Positions 24,894-35,551 of a DNA stretch of 53,478 nt are shown piece by piece. The stretch's first letter is position 1; every line of letters starts with the position of its first letter. The position numbers and the translations under genes were made by a program. The notes under the pieces are model-generated. The model worked only from the letters and a program-made list of their open reading frames with translations, did no database searches and had not been told where the DNA came from. This DNA comes from Nitrospira japonica (GTDB lineage Bacteria; Nitrospirota; Thermodesulfovibrionia; UBA6902): positions 1-53,478 of the forward strand of contig DYJL01000020.1 in NCBI GenBank assembly GCA_020723105.1, written 5' to 3'.

Positions 24894-25604
24894 TCATCGT
24901 TTATAATTCTCTAACGCATATTCATAGAGTGCCATTTCAAGAGGATTATTCCTGATGAATTCTTCCCGGGCGCCATCTGGAATCCCTTCTTTTCTTGGGG
25001 AGACATTCTGAAATTGAGTTTTTACAGGAGGGAATCCAAGCCTTATGGCAAGTTGCTCAACAGACCTTTGAAGGTCCTCTGCTATCCCAACATAAATAAA
25101 TTTCTCCTCAAGAATCTGGCGGTAATTATTAAGTGAAATACCGGCGGGGAGAAAGTTCAATATAAATGATTTCTTCTTTTCACTCAAATAGTTTTCTATA
25201 CCGTAGTTGTTGGAAACAATATCAGAAGGTTTTCCTGCCCATAATAAATTATCGCCTTGTGTTTTTGCATAAAAATAATTGGACAAATGCACTTGAAACG
25301 GGTCTCGCAATACGGTTATATATTGATCTGATTCAGGGTAATAATCTTCTGCGCCGTGCCCTCTTTTCCCATTGAAATGCCCATGTATGCAAAGGCCTGG
25401 ACGCAAAAGCTTTCTGTTGAACAGTTTGTATATCCTGTATTTTTTAGGTGGTTTGTTTCGCTGTTCATTATAATAATGCAGAAAAAGCCTTCTGCCAAAC
25501 CATGATTTCAGAACTTTTCTGAATGAGGTGCCAGCACACTTGGGAATATGAATCGAGATTAGCGGCCTTTCTGGATTATACTTTTTCATCAATATAGTCA
25601 GCAT
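24894..25604 (-). CDS. sulfotransferase family 2 protein
   Basis: This 236-residue protein is of the Sulfotransfer_2 type (heparan 2-O-sulfotransferase-like). The PAPS loop is LISIHIPKCAGTSFRKVL, the hallmark Pro-Lys-Cys-Ala-Gly-Thr, followed by CIHGHFNG and the 3'-phosphate region YITVLRDPFQVHLSNYFY. The family differs from the four other sulfotransferases of the locus, pointing to sulfation of another position or sugar. It is upstream of the operon promoter, on the same strand. Start ATG 25604, with ATG 25589 as an alternative. Confidence 0.87.
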   Translation of the reverse strand: MLTILMKKYNPERPLISIHIPKCAGTSFRKVLKSWFGRRLFLHYYNEQRNKPPKKYRIYKLFNRKLLRPGLCIHGHFNGKRGHGAEDYYPESDQYITVLRDPFQVHLSNYFYAKTQGDNLLWAGKPSDIVSNNYGIENYLSEKKKSFILNFLPAGISLNNYRQILEEKFIYVGIAEDLQRSVEQLAIRLGFPPVKTQFQNVSPRKEGIPDGAREEFIRNNPLEMALYEYALENYKR

Positions 25605-25807
25605 CTTTCAGATCAATTAACTCAATATCTGTAATTAATTACATCACGAAAGATGGCAGGAAATATTGTACTACCCCCTCTAAATAAAGAGCAAGGCAAC
25701 GGATGGTTTTATGTCATCAATTTCTTCTTGACATGGGTCTGTCACTGTGCTAATTTTATAGCATACTTCTAATCTTAGAACCTATCTCAAACTATTCTTA
25801 AAAAATC

Positions 25808-25945
25808 AGGGATTAGGGGATAGGGTGTAGAAACAAAAAATGGTTTGAGCGGTTTAAACAGCTTAAGCGGCTTAAGCCGATCTTTAAAAAAATGTCGTTT
25901 ATAGAAATTCTGAAACAGACTTTCATGTCTGCTAAAAGATCTTAT
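25808..25945 (-). repeat. family A repeat, copy 3 with nonamer array
   Basis: A G/A-rich stretch (GATTAGGGGATAGGG), four 9-base units of GGTTTAAGC type at 25842-25877, and the left arm TGTCGTTTATAGAAATTCTG ending CATGTCTGCTAAAAGATCTT match family A in reverse. The right-end segment is missing. It fills part of the 365-bp spacer ahead of the secreted-protein gene; the rest of that spacer shows no gene. Confidence 0.75.
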
Positions 25946-25969
25946 AATTTCAAGAAATAAGGGGGGGTT

Positions 25970-26611
25970 ATGAGCAGCAGGCTAAAATTATCATTGGTTA
26001 TGTTCTCTTTGGCAATCACTTTTATTTTTTTCATAGGTGAAGCAAGCGCCATTCTTGACGGATGTTATAATGTAGGCGGATCTCAAACAACAACAGTCAA
26101 GGTGTTGGGGAGAAAGGTTCCGTTGAGCACTGATTTTGATGATACATTTTGTTTTTATCCCGACACAGCAAGCAGAGGACATTTTGATGATAGCTCCGGA
26201 TTAAAAGGCAACTTTATACAAAATGACAATACATTCAAAGTCACATATAATAAAGTCTTGATGAAAAGACTATTCAAGCAGATGTTCAGATCCTCCGGAC
26301 TTAGAAATGTAAGTGTTCAAATTATAAAAGCACATATTAATGGAGTGCAGAGCGGCAGTACTATTTATGGAACCCTTTTTGCAAATGGAAGAGGGGCGGC
26401 AACTTATGGAGGACGGCATTTCAGCTTTACGTTTAATGCAAAAGGAAATTTTGACAGCTATTCATATTCATCGTATTCACAGCAAATTTTCCCATATGAT
26501 GCTGACACATTTAATGCGGATGGCTATGGCATGAATAACAGTACGGCTAACCGGTCAGGGATAATGATCCAGGAGATAATTAATAACATAATCAATGAAG
26601 TAGAAAAATAA
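25970..26611 (+). CDS. secreted protein of unknown function
   Basis: This 213-residue protein has a clear Sec signal peptide (residues about 1-27, LVMFSLAITFIFFIGEASA). The mature part is rich in Gly, Ser, Thr, Asn and aromatic residues, with patches such as YSYSSYSQQIF, suggesting a beta-rich exported or surface protein. Two cysteines (in DGCYN and TFCFY) could form a disulfide. AGGGGGG precedes the ATG. The gene is alone, followed by a hairpin terminator. No family is recognised. Confidence 0.65.
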   Translation: MSSRLKLSLVMFSLAITFIFFIGEASAILDGCYNVGGSQTTTVKVLGRKVPLSTDFDDTFCFYPDTASRGHFDDSSGLKGNFIQNDNTFKVTYNKVLMKRLFKQMFRSSGLRNVSVQIIKAHINGVQSGSTIYGTLFANGRGAATYGGRHFSFTFNAKGNFDSYSYSSYSQQIFPYDADTFNADGYGMNNSTANRSGIMIQEIINNIINEVEK

Positions 26612-26659
26612 TTCTTATAACGTTTGTCAGACCTTGCTTTTTTAACGAACAGGAAAATA

Positions 26660-26699
26660 AGGACTTCCTATCTTGAAACTGAATGAATCAGGAAGTCTT
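26660..26699 (+). terminator. hairpin terminator after the secreted-protein gene
   Basis: AGGACTTCCT (26660-26669) pairs with AGGAAGTCTT (26690-26699) over a 20-base loop, followed by TTATAAATTCTTT. The T-run is broken, so efficiency is uncertain. Confidence 0.45.
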
Positions 26700-26816
26700 T
26701 ATAAATTCTTTAATTCGCTTGCTTTCAAACTTTCAAGCATGTCATAATTGCCTTTATTTAAAATCATTCTTCTTGAAGTTAGTATCTACAATCTATAGAA
26801 TAGAGCAACTTCTCTT

Positions 26817-27785
26817 ATGAAAAAGACCGTACCTATAATATTCTTTTTAACAATATCGCTCATATGTTTTTCTGTTTGCCGGAATGTTCACAGTGCAACT
26901 CTGCTGGACCGGGTCGTTGCGGTAGTAAACAACGAAGTCATAACATGGAGCGAACTCAGGGACATCATCGCCCTTGAAGGTAAAAGTTATTTGGATAAGG
27001 TCCCCGAAGGCAGGAAGGAAGAAGCAATAAAGGAGCTTGAGAAGGACTTTCTGAATAATTTGATTGATATGGAGCTGCAGCTTCAGGAAGCACGGAGAAA
27101 GGGAATGGATGTGAGTAAGGCGGAAATAGAAAGTGCTATTGCAGATATTAAAAAGAAGTTTAATCTTACGTCTGAGGCCCTGTTAAATTCATTGGAAGCA
27201 GAAGGCATGACAATGGAAGATTACAGTACCAGCCTTGGAGAACAGATTCTGCTTTCAAAGGCTGTTAATTATGAAGTCAGAGCCAATATAGTTGTTACTG
27301 ACAGAGAAATTCAGGACTATTATGAATTAAATAAAGATAAGCTTGCTGGCACAGAGAAGAGAAAGATCAGGCAGATATTTTTTGCCGTACCAAAAAATAA
27401 TTCACAAAAATCTGCTGTTGAGTCAAAGGCGCATGAAGCTGTAACAAGGCTTGAGAAGGGAGAGGATTTTTCAAAACTTGCAGGCGAATTCTCTGAGGAT
27501 GCAAGCAGGCAGTTTGGGGGGGATTTGGGATATATCAGCCGGGGCAGCGTACTTAAGGAGGTAGAAGATGTTGCTTTTGCATTAAGTATCGGCGAAGTCA
27601 GCAAACCGTTCTGGAGCTCCACAGGCCTTCATATTGTGAAGCTTGAGGATAAAATTGAAGAAGAGGGATTTGATAAAGTAAAGGATAAAATAAAAGACAT
27701 TCTTTTTGAAAAGGCCTTTGCAGTAAAGTATATTGAATGGAAGGCAGGGCTAAAAGAAAAAGCGTATATTGAGATAAAATTGTAA
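26817..27785 (+). CDS. SurA/PpiC-type periplasmic peptidyl-prolyl isomerase
   Basis: This 322-residue protein has a signal peptide (about 1-27), a SurA N-terminal chaperone domain (LDRVVAVVNNEVITWSELRD onwards, to about 160) and one parvulin domain (about 178-275: KIRQIFFAVPKN, then GGDLGYISRGSV and FWSSTGLHIVKLED). It assists folding of outer-membrane proteins in the periplasm. Only one isomerase domain is present where E. coli SurA has two. Monocistronic; the REP-like hairpin at 27791-27830 follows. Confidence 0.9.
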   Translation: MKKTVPIIFFLTISLICFSVCRNVHSATLLDRVVAVVNNEVITWSELRDIIALEGKSYLDKVPEGRKEEAIKELEKDFLNNLIDMELQLQEARRKGMDVSKAEIESAIADIKKKFNLTSEALLNSLEAEGMTMEDYSTSLGEQILLSKAVNYEVRANIVVTDREIQDYYELNKDKLAGTEKRKIRQIFFAVPKNNSQKSAVESKAHEAVTRLEKGEDFSKLAGEFSEDASRQFGGDLGYISRGSVLKEVEDVAFALSIGEVSKPFWSSTGLHIVKLEDKIEEEGFDKVKDKIKDILFEKAFAVKYIEWKAGLKEKAYIEIKL

Positions 27786-27790
27786 AACTA

Positions 27791-27830
27791 TTTATTTGTC
27801 ATTCCCACTTTCGTGGGAATGACAAATAAA
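27791..27830. repeat. perfect REP-like hairpin
   Basis: An 18-bp perfect stem (left arm TTTATTTGTCATTCCCAC at 27791-27808) closes on a TTTC loop. The CATTCCCAC/GTGGGAATG core is the same kind as the hairpins at 29343-29404. It lies between the surA-like gene and guaB and may stop transcription or protect mRNA. Confidence 0.85.
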
Positions 27831-27841
27831 TAAAGGAGTAA

Positions 27842-29305
<1,464 letters not shown>

Positions 29306-29342
29306 AAAGATATCAATTACAATTACGTTGTTGATCCTAAAA

Positions 29343-29404
29343 TGTCATTCCGGCTTGTCCGGAATCTTTTTTAAGGAAGGATTCCCGACGGAGCGGGAAT
29401 GACA
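29343..29404. repeat. paired REP-like hairpins between guaB and guaA
   Basis: TGTCATTCC (29343-29351) and GGAATGACA (29396-29404) are the outer arms. Inside are two smaller hairpins, ATTCCGG-CTTGT-CCGGAAT and ATTCCCG-ACGGAG-CGGGAAT. The doubled layout resembles bacterial interspersed mosaic elements and the core is shared with 27791-27830. Confidence 0.75.
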
Positions 29405-29411
29405 AAGAAGA

Positions 29412-31034
29412 ATGAATAGGACGTCAAAAAAAATCATGAACTTTAAAGAAAAAATACTCGTACTCGATTTTGGCTCACAGTACACCCAGCTTATTGCAAG
29501 AAGGGTGAGGGAGCAGAAGGTTTATTCTGAAATCCTGCCGTACAACGTTACAATTGACAGGATAAAGGAGTTTGCTCCGAAAGGGATAATCCTTTCCGGA
29601 GGCCCTTCAAGTGTATACGATAAAGAAGCTCCCCTGCCAGACAAAGAAATTTTCAATCTTGGCATTCCAGTTCTTGGAATATGCTATGGCATGCAGCTTA
29701 TGGCTTATATGCTTGGCGGTAAGGTGGCGAAGGCGGCAAAGAGGGAATACGGCCGCGCGGAGTTGATGATTGACGATGATTCGGATTTGCTGAAGGGAAT
29801 CGGTTCAAGAGTTAAGAGTCAAGAGTTAAGAGTTAAGAAACTCCAAATTTCCACCCCTAAACTCAAAACTGTCGTCTGGATGTCTCACGGAGATAAAATC
29901 GTGAAACAGCCAAAAGGTTTCATGCCAATTGCCCATACGAGCAATTCGCCGGTTGCAGCAATGGCTGACAAGAACAGAAAATTTTTCGCACTTCAATTTC
30001 ACCCGGAAGTTGCACATACAGATAATGGCACCAAAATTTTGAAGAATTTTGTTTTCAACATATGCAAATGCAAACCTGAATGGACCATGCAGTCTTTCAT
30101 AGAGACAACAACAAGGGAGATTAAGGAGAAGGTCGGCAAAGACAAGGTGGTATGCGCTATAAGCGGAGGCGTTGATTCTGCTGTCACAGCAGTATTGATT
30201 AACAGGGCGATTGGCAAACAACTGACCTGTATATTTGTAGATAATGGTGTTCTGAGAAAAGGAGAGGCTGACAAGGTCGAGAGCATGCTGAAAAAACATT
30301 TCCGCATGAATATCATCTGCATTGATGCCTCCGGAAGATTTCTCGGAAAATTAAAGGGAGTTACCGATCCTGAGAAAAAAAGGAAGATCATTGGCAATGA
30401 ATTTATACATGTATTCCAGGAAGAAGCAAAAAAGATTAAGGATGCGAAATATCTTGCACAGGGTACATTATATCCGGATATTATAGAGAGCACATCTTTC
30501 AAAGGGCCGTCAGCCACTATTAAGAGCCATCACAATGTCGGAGGGCTCTTGAAAAATATGAGACTCAAGCTGGTTGAACCACTCAGAGAACTTTTCAAGG
30601 ATGAAGTGAGGGTTTTAGGCAGAGAGTTGGGCATGCCCGATGAGATTATCAGCCGCCATCCGTTTCCAGGCCCCGGCCTTGCAATAAGGATTATAGACGA
30701 AGTCACTCAGCAGAGGGCTGATATATTGCGTAAGGCAGATGCCATAGTTCTTGAGGAGATAAAGACAGCAGGCCTTTATAAAGAAATATGGCAGGCCTTT
30801 GCTGTTCTGCTGCCCATCCGGACCGTTGGTGTTATGGGAGATGAAAGGACTTATGAGAATGTGGTTGCTATCAGGGCGGTTAAAAGTGTAGACGGTATGA
30901 CTGCTGACTGGGCCCGGCTTCCATATGAGGTTTTAGGCATAATCTCTAACAGGATAATTAATGAAGTAAAAGGCATTAATAGAGTTGTATTTGATATCAG
31001 TTCAAAGCCGCCAAGCACCATAGAGTGGGAGTAA
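29412..31034 (+). CDS. guaA: GMP synthase (glutamine-hydrolysing)
   Basis: This 540-residue enzyme makes GMP from XMP, glutamine and ATP. An N-terminal glutaminase holds GICYGMQLM (catalytic Cys) and FHPEVAHT. The ATP-pyrophosphatase has [11 protein letters not shown], and the C-terminal dimerisation domain ends [16 protein letters not shown]. Between LLKGI and VWMSHGD there is an extra Lys/Arg/Leu-rich stretch encoded by four heptamer repeats (29807-29834) that normal enzymes lack. Start ATG 29412; ATG 29436 is also possible, as neither has a strong ribosome binding site. Confidence 0.97.
   Translation: MNRTSKKIMNFKEKILVLDFGSQYTQLIARRVREQKVYSEILPYNVTIDRIKEFAPKGIILSGGPSSVYDKEAPLPDKEIFNLGIPVLGICYGMQLMAYMLGGKVAKAAKREYGRAELMIDDDSDLLKGIGSRVKSQELRVKKLQISTPKLKTVVWMSHGDKIVKQPKGFMPIAHTSNSPVAAMADKNRKFFALQFHPEVAHTDNGTKILKNFVFNICKCKPEWTMQSFIETTTREIKEKVGKDKVVCAISGGVDSAVTAVLINRAIGKQLTCIFVDNGVLRKGEADKVESMLKKHFRMNIICIDASGRFLGKLKGVTDPEKKRKIIGNEFIHVFQEEAKKIKDAKYLAQGTLYPDIIESTSFKGPSATIKSHHNVGGLLKNMRLKLVEPLRELFKDEVRVLGRELGMPDEIISRHPFPGPGLAIRIIDEVTQQRADILRKADAIVLEEIKTAGLYKEIWQAFAVLLPIRTVGVMGDERTYENVVAIRAVKSVDGMTADWARLPYEVLGIISNRIINEVKGINRVVFDISSKPPSTIEWE
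29807..29834 (+). repeat. heptamer tandem repeat inside guaA
   Basis: Four units AAGAGT(T/C) follow each other at 29807, 29814, 29821 and 29828. Because 7 is not a multiple of 3, each gain or loss of one unit would shift the frame of an essential gene. The same heptamer on the other strand flanks the family B repeat copy 2. Confidence 0.85.
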
Positions 31035-31055
31035 AATTTTCTCTTTTTAACCCCG

Positions 31056-31230
31056 ATTATTCATAAATTTTATTTGGAGCAAGCCACGGTTTAAAAACAT
31101 CTTGAATGCGATGGATTTCTTGAATCTTAAATATTGAATCTTGAATTTACAGAATGTATTTTTTCTGTTTTCGCTAAGGTATCGCTCAATATGTTTTTTC
31201 ACCATACTTGCTCCAAGTTTATGAATAATA
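31056..31230. repeat. family B MITE-like repeat, copy 3 (diverged)
   Basis: Outer arms ATTATTCATAAA and TTTATGAATAAT, then TTGGAGCAAGC and its partner GCTTGCTCCAA, frame an AT-rich centre with the AAAACATCTTGAA and TAAGGTATCGC words of copies 1 and 2. It lies after guaA. The rest of the spacer to 31410 shows no clear gene; an AAGGAGGTGAG at about 31306 precedes only tiny frames. Confidence 0.75.
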
Positions 31231-31410
31231 TGGGTTAATAATTTCCCTTCATAAAAAGTTCACAGTTATCATGTATAAATTTGCATGACGTCCAGATTAA
31301 AAAAGGAGGTGAGTCAGCTACTTGCGTGGACTTGTGAAAAGTGTTATATAGAAATTACATCAAATAGGCGACAGGTTTTGGTTTTTATTTTTTAATGAAA
31401 GGAGGTTCCA

Positions 31411-31827
31411 ATGAAAAAAATAATTTCAATGCTGATGGTTCTGTCATTGCTGACTCTGACAGTCGGCTGTACACAGTACCATGCCCAGGGAGCCGGAGCC
31501 GGCGGAGTTATAGGCGGAATCGCCGGAGCGCTTCTTGACAAGAAAAATCCATGGAGAGGCGGGGTAGTGGGGGCTGTGCTTGGCGGTATTGCAGGAGCCA
31601 CACTTACTGATATCTCTACGAGAGCTTCACAGGAAGCGGCGCAACAGAACAGACCTGTTGAATACAGGACCACAGATGGCCGCGGTGTTTATCAGGCCTA
31701 CCCGTTGGAGTATAATGAACAAACAAAATGCCACAAGGTTCAGGAAAGGGTATGGGAAGACGGAAAACTTGTAAAGGACCAGATAAAAGAAATTTGTGAG
31801 GGAGAAAAAACAGAGAGAAAGTATTAA
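31411..31827 (+). CDS. glycine-zipper lipoprotein
   Basis: This 138-residue protein has a lipoprotein signal peptide ending in LTLTVGC (Cys21 is the probable lipidation site). Residues about 27-70 form a glycine zipper (GAGAGGVIGGIAGALL, then GGVVGAVLGGIAGA) like SlyB/17-kDa antigen proteins that insert into membranes. The C-terminal part is charged and resembles surface-antigen tails. GGAGG precedes the ATG. A strong terminator follows. It is probably an outer-membrane lipoprotein with an envelope-stability role. Confidence 0.8.
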   Translation: MKKIISMLMVLSLLTLTVGCTQYHAQGAGAGGVIGGIAGALLDKKNPWRGGVVGAVLGGIAGATLTDISTRASQEAAQQNRPVEYRTTDGRGVYQAYPLEYNEQTKCHKVQERVWEDGKLVKDQIKEICEGEKTERKY

Positions 31828-31847
31828 GAACAGTTGTGTTTTTACAG

Positions 31848-31878
31848 GGGCTGCATCTTTGCAGCCCTTTTTGTTTTT
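31848..31878 (+). terminator. intrinsic terminator of the lipoprotein gene
   Basis: GGGCTGCA (31848-31855), loop TCTT, TGCAGCCC (31860-31867), then TTTTTGTTTTT: an 8-bp GC-rich stem with a T-run. Confidence 0.9.
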
Positions 31879-31929
31879 CAGGGTTTGTGATAATATTAAT
31901 ACCTGATTTTTTCTTAACTCTTAATCCAG

Positions 31930-32110
31930 GTTATTCATAAATTTTTATTCTGGAGGAAGCATGGCTCAAAAACATCTTGAAAGCGATAAAATTATTGGAT
32001 GTTAAGTTTTGGCTCTTGGATTTACAGAGTATATTTATTCTGTTATCACTAAGGTATCGCGCAATATGTTTTTGAGCCACACTTCCTCTATGATTATGAA
32101 TGATAATATA
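31930..32110. repeat. family B MITE-like repeat, copy 2
   Basis: It has terminal arms GGAGGAAGCATGGCTCAAAA and TTTTTGAGCCACACTTCCTC, outer ATTCATAA/TTATGAAT words, and a centre differing from copy 1 by about five bases in 142. The flanks on both sides read TTAACTCTTAA, either a target duplication or pre-existing heptamer repeats. It fills the spacer ahead of rluB. Confidence 0.85.
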
Positions 32111-32130
32111 GGTTAACTCTTAACTTTCTT

Positions 32131-32874
32131 ATGGAAGAACGGCTTCAGAAAATTCTGGCAAAGTGCGGCATTGCTTCGCGAAGGCAGGCTGAGGAAATGA
32201 TACTTGACGGCATGGTAACTGTTAATGGCGCACCTGCGGTACTCGGTATGAAGGCAGACCTTGAGAGGGATCACATCAAGGTTGGTGGCAAGCTTATTCA
32301 TACTGCTGAACAAAAGGTGTATATGATTCTCAATAAGCCGGAGAAGTGTCTCACGACAATGGCTGATTCAGAGGGACGGCCGACTGTAAAGGATTTTTTA
32401 AAAGGTGTGAAGGGACAGGTATTTCCTGTTGGGAGGCTTGATTATAATTCAGAGGGCCTTTTGATTTTAACGAATGATGGAGATCTGGCAAATGCCATAC
32501 TTCATCCCAGCCATAAGATTCCAAAGACATATCTCGTTAAGGTTGACGGCTTTCTTCAGGACCAAGATAAAGCAAAACTGGAAAAAGGGATCAAGCTTGA
32601 GGATGGTATGACAGCGCCCGCAAAGGTGAAAAAGATAAAAGAGACAGAGGCAAATTCGTGGATTGAAATGACAATTTATGAAGGGAAGAAAAGGCAGATA
32701 AGGAGGATGCTTGAAAGGGTGGGACATCCTGTTATCAAGCTGAAAAGGATTAAGATCAACGGGCTTTCTCTTGGCAGGCTTGAGCCTGGGGACTTCCGGT
32801 ATTTAACGCCGGAGGAAGTGAAGAGGCTGAAGAAGGAAGTATGCCCCTGCAAGATTTCGGACAAGCCGGAATGA
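32131..32874 (+). CDS. rluB: 23S/16S rRNA pseudouridine synthase, RluB/RsuA family
   Basis: This 247-residue protein has an S4 RNA-binding domain (ERLQKILAKCGIASRRQAEE and on to about 60) and the pseudouridine synthase core with the catalytic aspartate in VGRLDYNSEGLLILTNDGDL and the KKRQIRRMLERVGHPV motif. It isomerises a uridine in rRNA. The RluB branch is favoured by length and by the LGMKADLERDHIKVGG loop, but RsuA is not excluded. It runs into aspS with a 31-bp gap. Confidence 0.9.
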   Translation: MEERLQKILAKCGIASRRQAEEMILDGMVTVNGAPAVLGMKADLERDHIKVGGKLIHTAEQKVYMILNKPEKCLTTMADSEGRPTVKDFLKGVKGQVFPVGRLDYNSEGLLILTNDGDLANAILHPSHKIPKTYLVKVDGFLQDQDKAKLEKGIKLEDGMTAPAKVKKIKETEANSWIEMTIYEGKKRQIRRMLERVGHPVIKLKRIKINGLSLGRLEPGDFRYLTPEEVKRLKKEVCPCKISDKPE

Positions 32875-32905
32875 TGACAGAATAAAATAATAAAGGTGAA
32901 CTGCT

Positions 32906-34699
32906 ATGCTGCGTGATAAATATTGCGGTGAAATAAACGATAGCGATATCGGTAAAAATTTAAATATTGCCGGCTGGGCTAACAAGTGGCGTGACCATGG
33001 TGGGGTTGTTTTTATTGACCTCAGGGACAGGAGCGGCATTGTGCAGGTAGTATTTAATCCTGAAATCAATCAGGAGACTCATCAGACTGCGCACAAGATA
33101 CGAAATGAGTACGTCCTTCAAATAAAAGGCGAGGTAAGAAAAAGGCCTGCTGGCACAGAAAACTTATCTATACCTTCAGGACAGATTGAGGTAATTGCAA
33201 AGGAACTGAAAATACTCAATGACTGCAACCCGCTTCCATTTATGGTCGAGGACGAAACAGAAGCCTCGGAATCCTTGCGATACAAACACAGATATTTAGA
33301 CCTCAGAAGGCCGGCTATACAGAAAAATCTCATAATAAGACATAAAGCCACCAAGAGTATACGGGAGTATCTTGATACACAGGGCTTTCTGGAAATAGAA
33401 ACGCCTGTGCTTACAAAGAGCACTCCTGAGGGCGCGCGTGATTATCTTGTGCCAAGCAGGACTAACCCCGGCCATTTCTTTGCGCTGCCGCAGTCACCGC
33501 AGATATTTAAGCAGATACTGATGGTGTCAGGGCTTGAAAAATATTATCAGATTGTCAGATGCTTCCGCGATGAAGACCTGCGCGCCGACAGGCAGCCTGA
33601 ATTTACACAGGTGGACCTTGAGACGTCTTTTATGAACAGGGAAGATATTATCGCAGTTATTGAGGGGCTGATAAAAAAGGTTTTTACTGAGACAATCAGC
33701 GTCACGCTTGAGGCCCCTTTTCAACGATTGACTTATAGTGAAGCAATGGAAAGATTTGGTTGCGACAAACCGGATCTGAGATTTTCACTCGAACTTAAAA
33801 ACGTGAGCGATATTGTAAAGGAATCATCTTTCAAGGTGTTTCTCGATACCCTTTCAAAGGGCGGCATAGTAAAAGGCATTAACGCAAAAGGCCTTGCCGG
33901 ATATTCGAGAAAGGAACTTGAGGACCTCACAAAAGAGGTTCAGGGTTACGGCGCAAAGGGCCTTGCATGGATAAAAATCAAGAACGGCTTTGAATCTCCA
34001 ATAGCAAAGTTCTTTCCGGAGCAGGCCTTGAAGTCTCTTGCTGAAAGGCTCGAGGCAGAAGAAGGCGACCTGCTGCTCTTTGTTGCAGACAACAAAAAGA
34101 TTGCAAATGATTGCCTGTCCCGTTTGCGCAATGAGCTTGGCAGGAGACTCGGTCTTATAAAAGAAGGAGTTTATGCTTTTGTATGGGTAACAGATTTTCC
34201 CCTGTTTGAATGGAACGATGAAGAAAAAAGATTTGAGGCGATGCACCATCCGTTCACAAGCCCGATTGATGAAGATATAGAAAAATTATTTTCCATAAAC
34301 ACAGAGGAAATCCGAAATCCGAAATCCGAAATTCGAAATTTAGTTGCCAAGGCTTACGATATTGTTTTAAATGGCTATGAGATAGGCGGAGGGAGTATTC
34401 GTATTCATAAAAAAGACGTGCAGGACCGGATGTTTCAGCTTTTGAATATCAGTCCGGAAGATGCAAGCCTGAAATTCGGATTTCTGCTTGAAGCGCTGCA
34501 ATACGGGGCCCCGCCTCACGGAGGCATTGCCCTCGGACTCGACAGGCTTATTATGATTATTACAGGCGCTCAATCTATCAGAGACGTTATTGCATTCCCA
34601 AAAACCCAGAAAGCTATCTGCCCCCTTAGTAATGCCCCGTCAACTGTGGACCCCAGGCAGTTAAAAGAACTGAGCATCAAACTGGATATTGTGGAATAA
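32906..34699 (+). CDS. aspS: aspartyl-tRNA synthetase, bacterial type
   Basis: This 597-residue class II synthetase charges tRNA-Asp. It has an OB-fold anticodon domain (about 1-110), motif 1 ([20 protein letters not shown]), motif 2 ([23 protein letters not shown] region), a GAD insertion domain (about 280-420) typical of bacteria, and motif 3 ([15 protein letters not shown]). Just after FTSPIDED, five heptamer repeats (34307-34341) encode an extra stretch with [10 protein letters not shown] not seen in usual enzymes. AAGGTGA precedes the ATG. Whether it also charges tRNA-Asn is not visible from sequence. Confidence 0.96.
   Translation: MLRDKYCGEINDSDIGKNLNIAGWANKWRDHGGVVFIDLRDRSGIVQVVFNPEINQETHQTAHKIRNEYVLQIKGEVRKRPAGTENLSIPSGQIEVIAKELKILNDCNPLPFMVEDETEASESLRYKHRYLDLRRPAIQKNLIIRHKATKSIREYLDTQGFLEIETPVLTKSTPEGARDYLVPSRTNPGHFFALPQSPQIFKQILMVSGLEKYYQIVRCFRDEDLRADRQPEFTQVDLETSFMNREDIIAVIEGLIKKVFTETISVTLEAPFQRLTYSEAMERFGCDKPDLRFSLELKNVSDIVKESSFKVFLDTLSKGGIVKGINAKGLAGYSRKELEDLTKEVQGYGAKGLAWIKIKNGFESPIAKFFPEQALKSLAERLEAEEGDLLLFVADNKKIANDCLSRLRNELGRRLGLIKEGVYAFVWVTDFPLFEWNDEEKRFEAMHHPFTSPIDEDIEKLFSINTEEIRNPKSEIRNLVAKAYDIVLNGYEIGGGSIRIHKKDVQDRMFQLLNISPEDASLKFGFLLEALQYGAPPHGGIALGLDRLIMIITGAQSIRDVIAFPKTQKAICPLSNAPSTVDPRQLKELSIKLDIVE
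34307..34341 (+). repeat. heptamer tandem repeat inside aspS
   Basis: Five units, GAAATCC at 34307, 34314 and 34321, then GAAATTC and GAAATTT. They are read in frame as part of AspRS. As in guaA, a change of one unit would shift the reading frame. Confidence 0.85.
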
Positions 34700-34778
34700 T
34701 CTGTTTATCTCACCTGCTGGTGTGAAGGCCTGTGAATTCGGAATCAATTACGACTATCCGCACAGGCTTGGCTTACTT

Positions 34779-35306
34779 TTAATGTTGTCTACGCCTGAAC
34801 TCCCACGGCGGCATGGGATTCATCTGCTGCCATAACCCCCTGCGCATCTGCCGTGCCTCTGTTTCAGCGCTAATATACTCTGAAGCATAAGGAGCCTTCA
34901 GATATTCTTTGTAGGCCCATGCGTAACCACGCTTTACCATTTCCCGGTTAATATCCACACCCATTTTCCTGATGATGCAAACTTTGCGGTCATATGTTTT
35001 GTCACCCGTAAGAGTTACATCAACGGTAGTATGCAAAATGAGATTTGTCAGTTCTCTTTCGGCTGCATTACTGTGTGGCTGTCCTGGTTTTCCGTGTCTT
35101 GCTGTCTCCGGCGCATCTATGCCGTAAAGTCTGCATTTGAAGAGTTTCCCGCTGAAAGGTCTGATAATAACGGTGTCGCCGTCACTGACTCTTGTGACAG
35201 TTCCCCTGATAACAGTGTAAGGCTTGGCATACGTTAGAGAGTTGATACAGAGGGAGAGGGAAAGAAAGAAGAGAAACGCAGAAATAAATTTTTTGCTGCA
35301 TATCAA
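34779..35306 (-). CDS. secreted thermonuclease-like nuclease
   Basis: This 175-residue protein (from TTG 35306, GAGAGGA six bases upstream) has a signal peptide (KKFISAFLFFLSLSLCINSL) and a staphylococcal-nuclease domain: GTVTRVSDGDTVIIR, CRLYGIDAPETARHG, TGDKTYDRKVCIIR and MVKRGYAWAYKEY. These contain the Asp, Arg and Glu-equivalent catalytic residues of the fold. It cleaves DNA or RNA outside the cytoplasm, perhaps for scavenging. A TATAAT box lies near 35337 on the minus strand. An upstream ATG at 35351 would add 15 residues and is less likely. Confidence 0.85.
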   Translation of the reverse strand: MICSKKFISAFLFFLSLSLCINSLTYAKPYTVIRGTVTRVSDGDTVIIRPFSGKLFKCRLYGIDAPETARHGKPGQPHSNAAERELTNLILHTTVDVTLTGDKTYDRKVCIIRKMGVDINREMVKRGYAWAYKEYLKAPYASEYISAETEARQMRRGLWQQMNPMPPWEFRRRQH

Positions 35307-35551
35307 AACGGATCCTCTCAATCCGTCCCCTGCATCTGGATTATAGCACATGAGGAGTTAGAGAGGAGAACAGTGTGCCATAAACAACAATGTGCCAGCC
35401 TGTCACAGTGCGAAAAGAACAAGGAGCGCTTACCTTAGTCAATTAAATCAGTATATTAGGAGTTGGCAAGTCTTTTGCATAGAAATCTGCACGTCTTCAT
35501 TTAATGAAGTATCCCTATATCAATTTCAAAATAAAGTTAAGGAGTCTAAAA

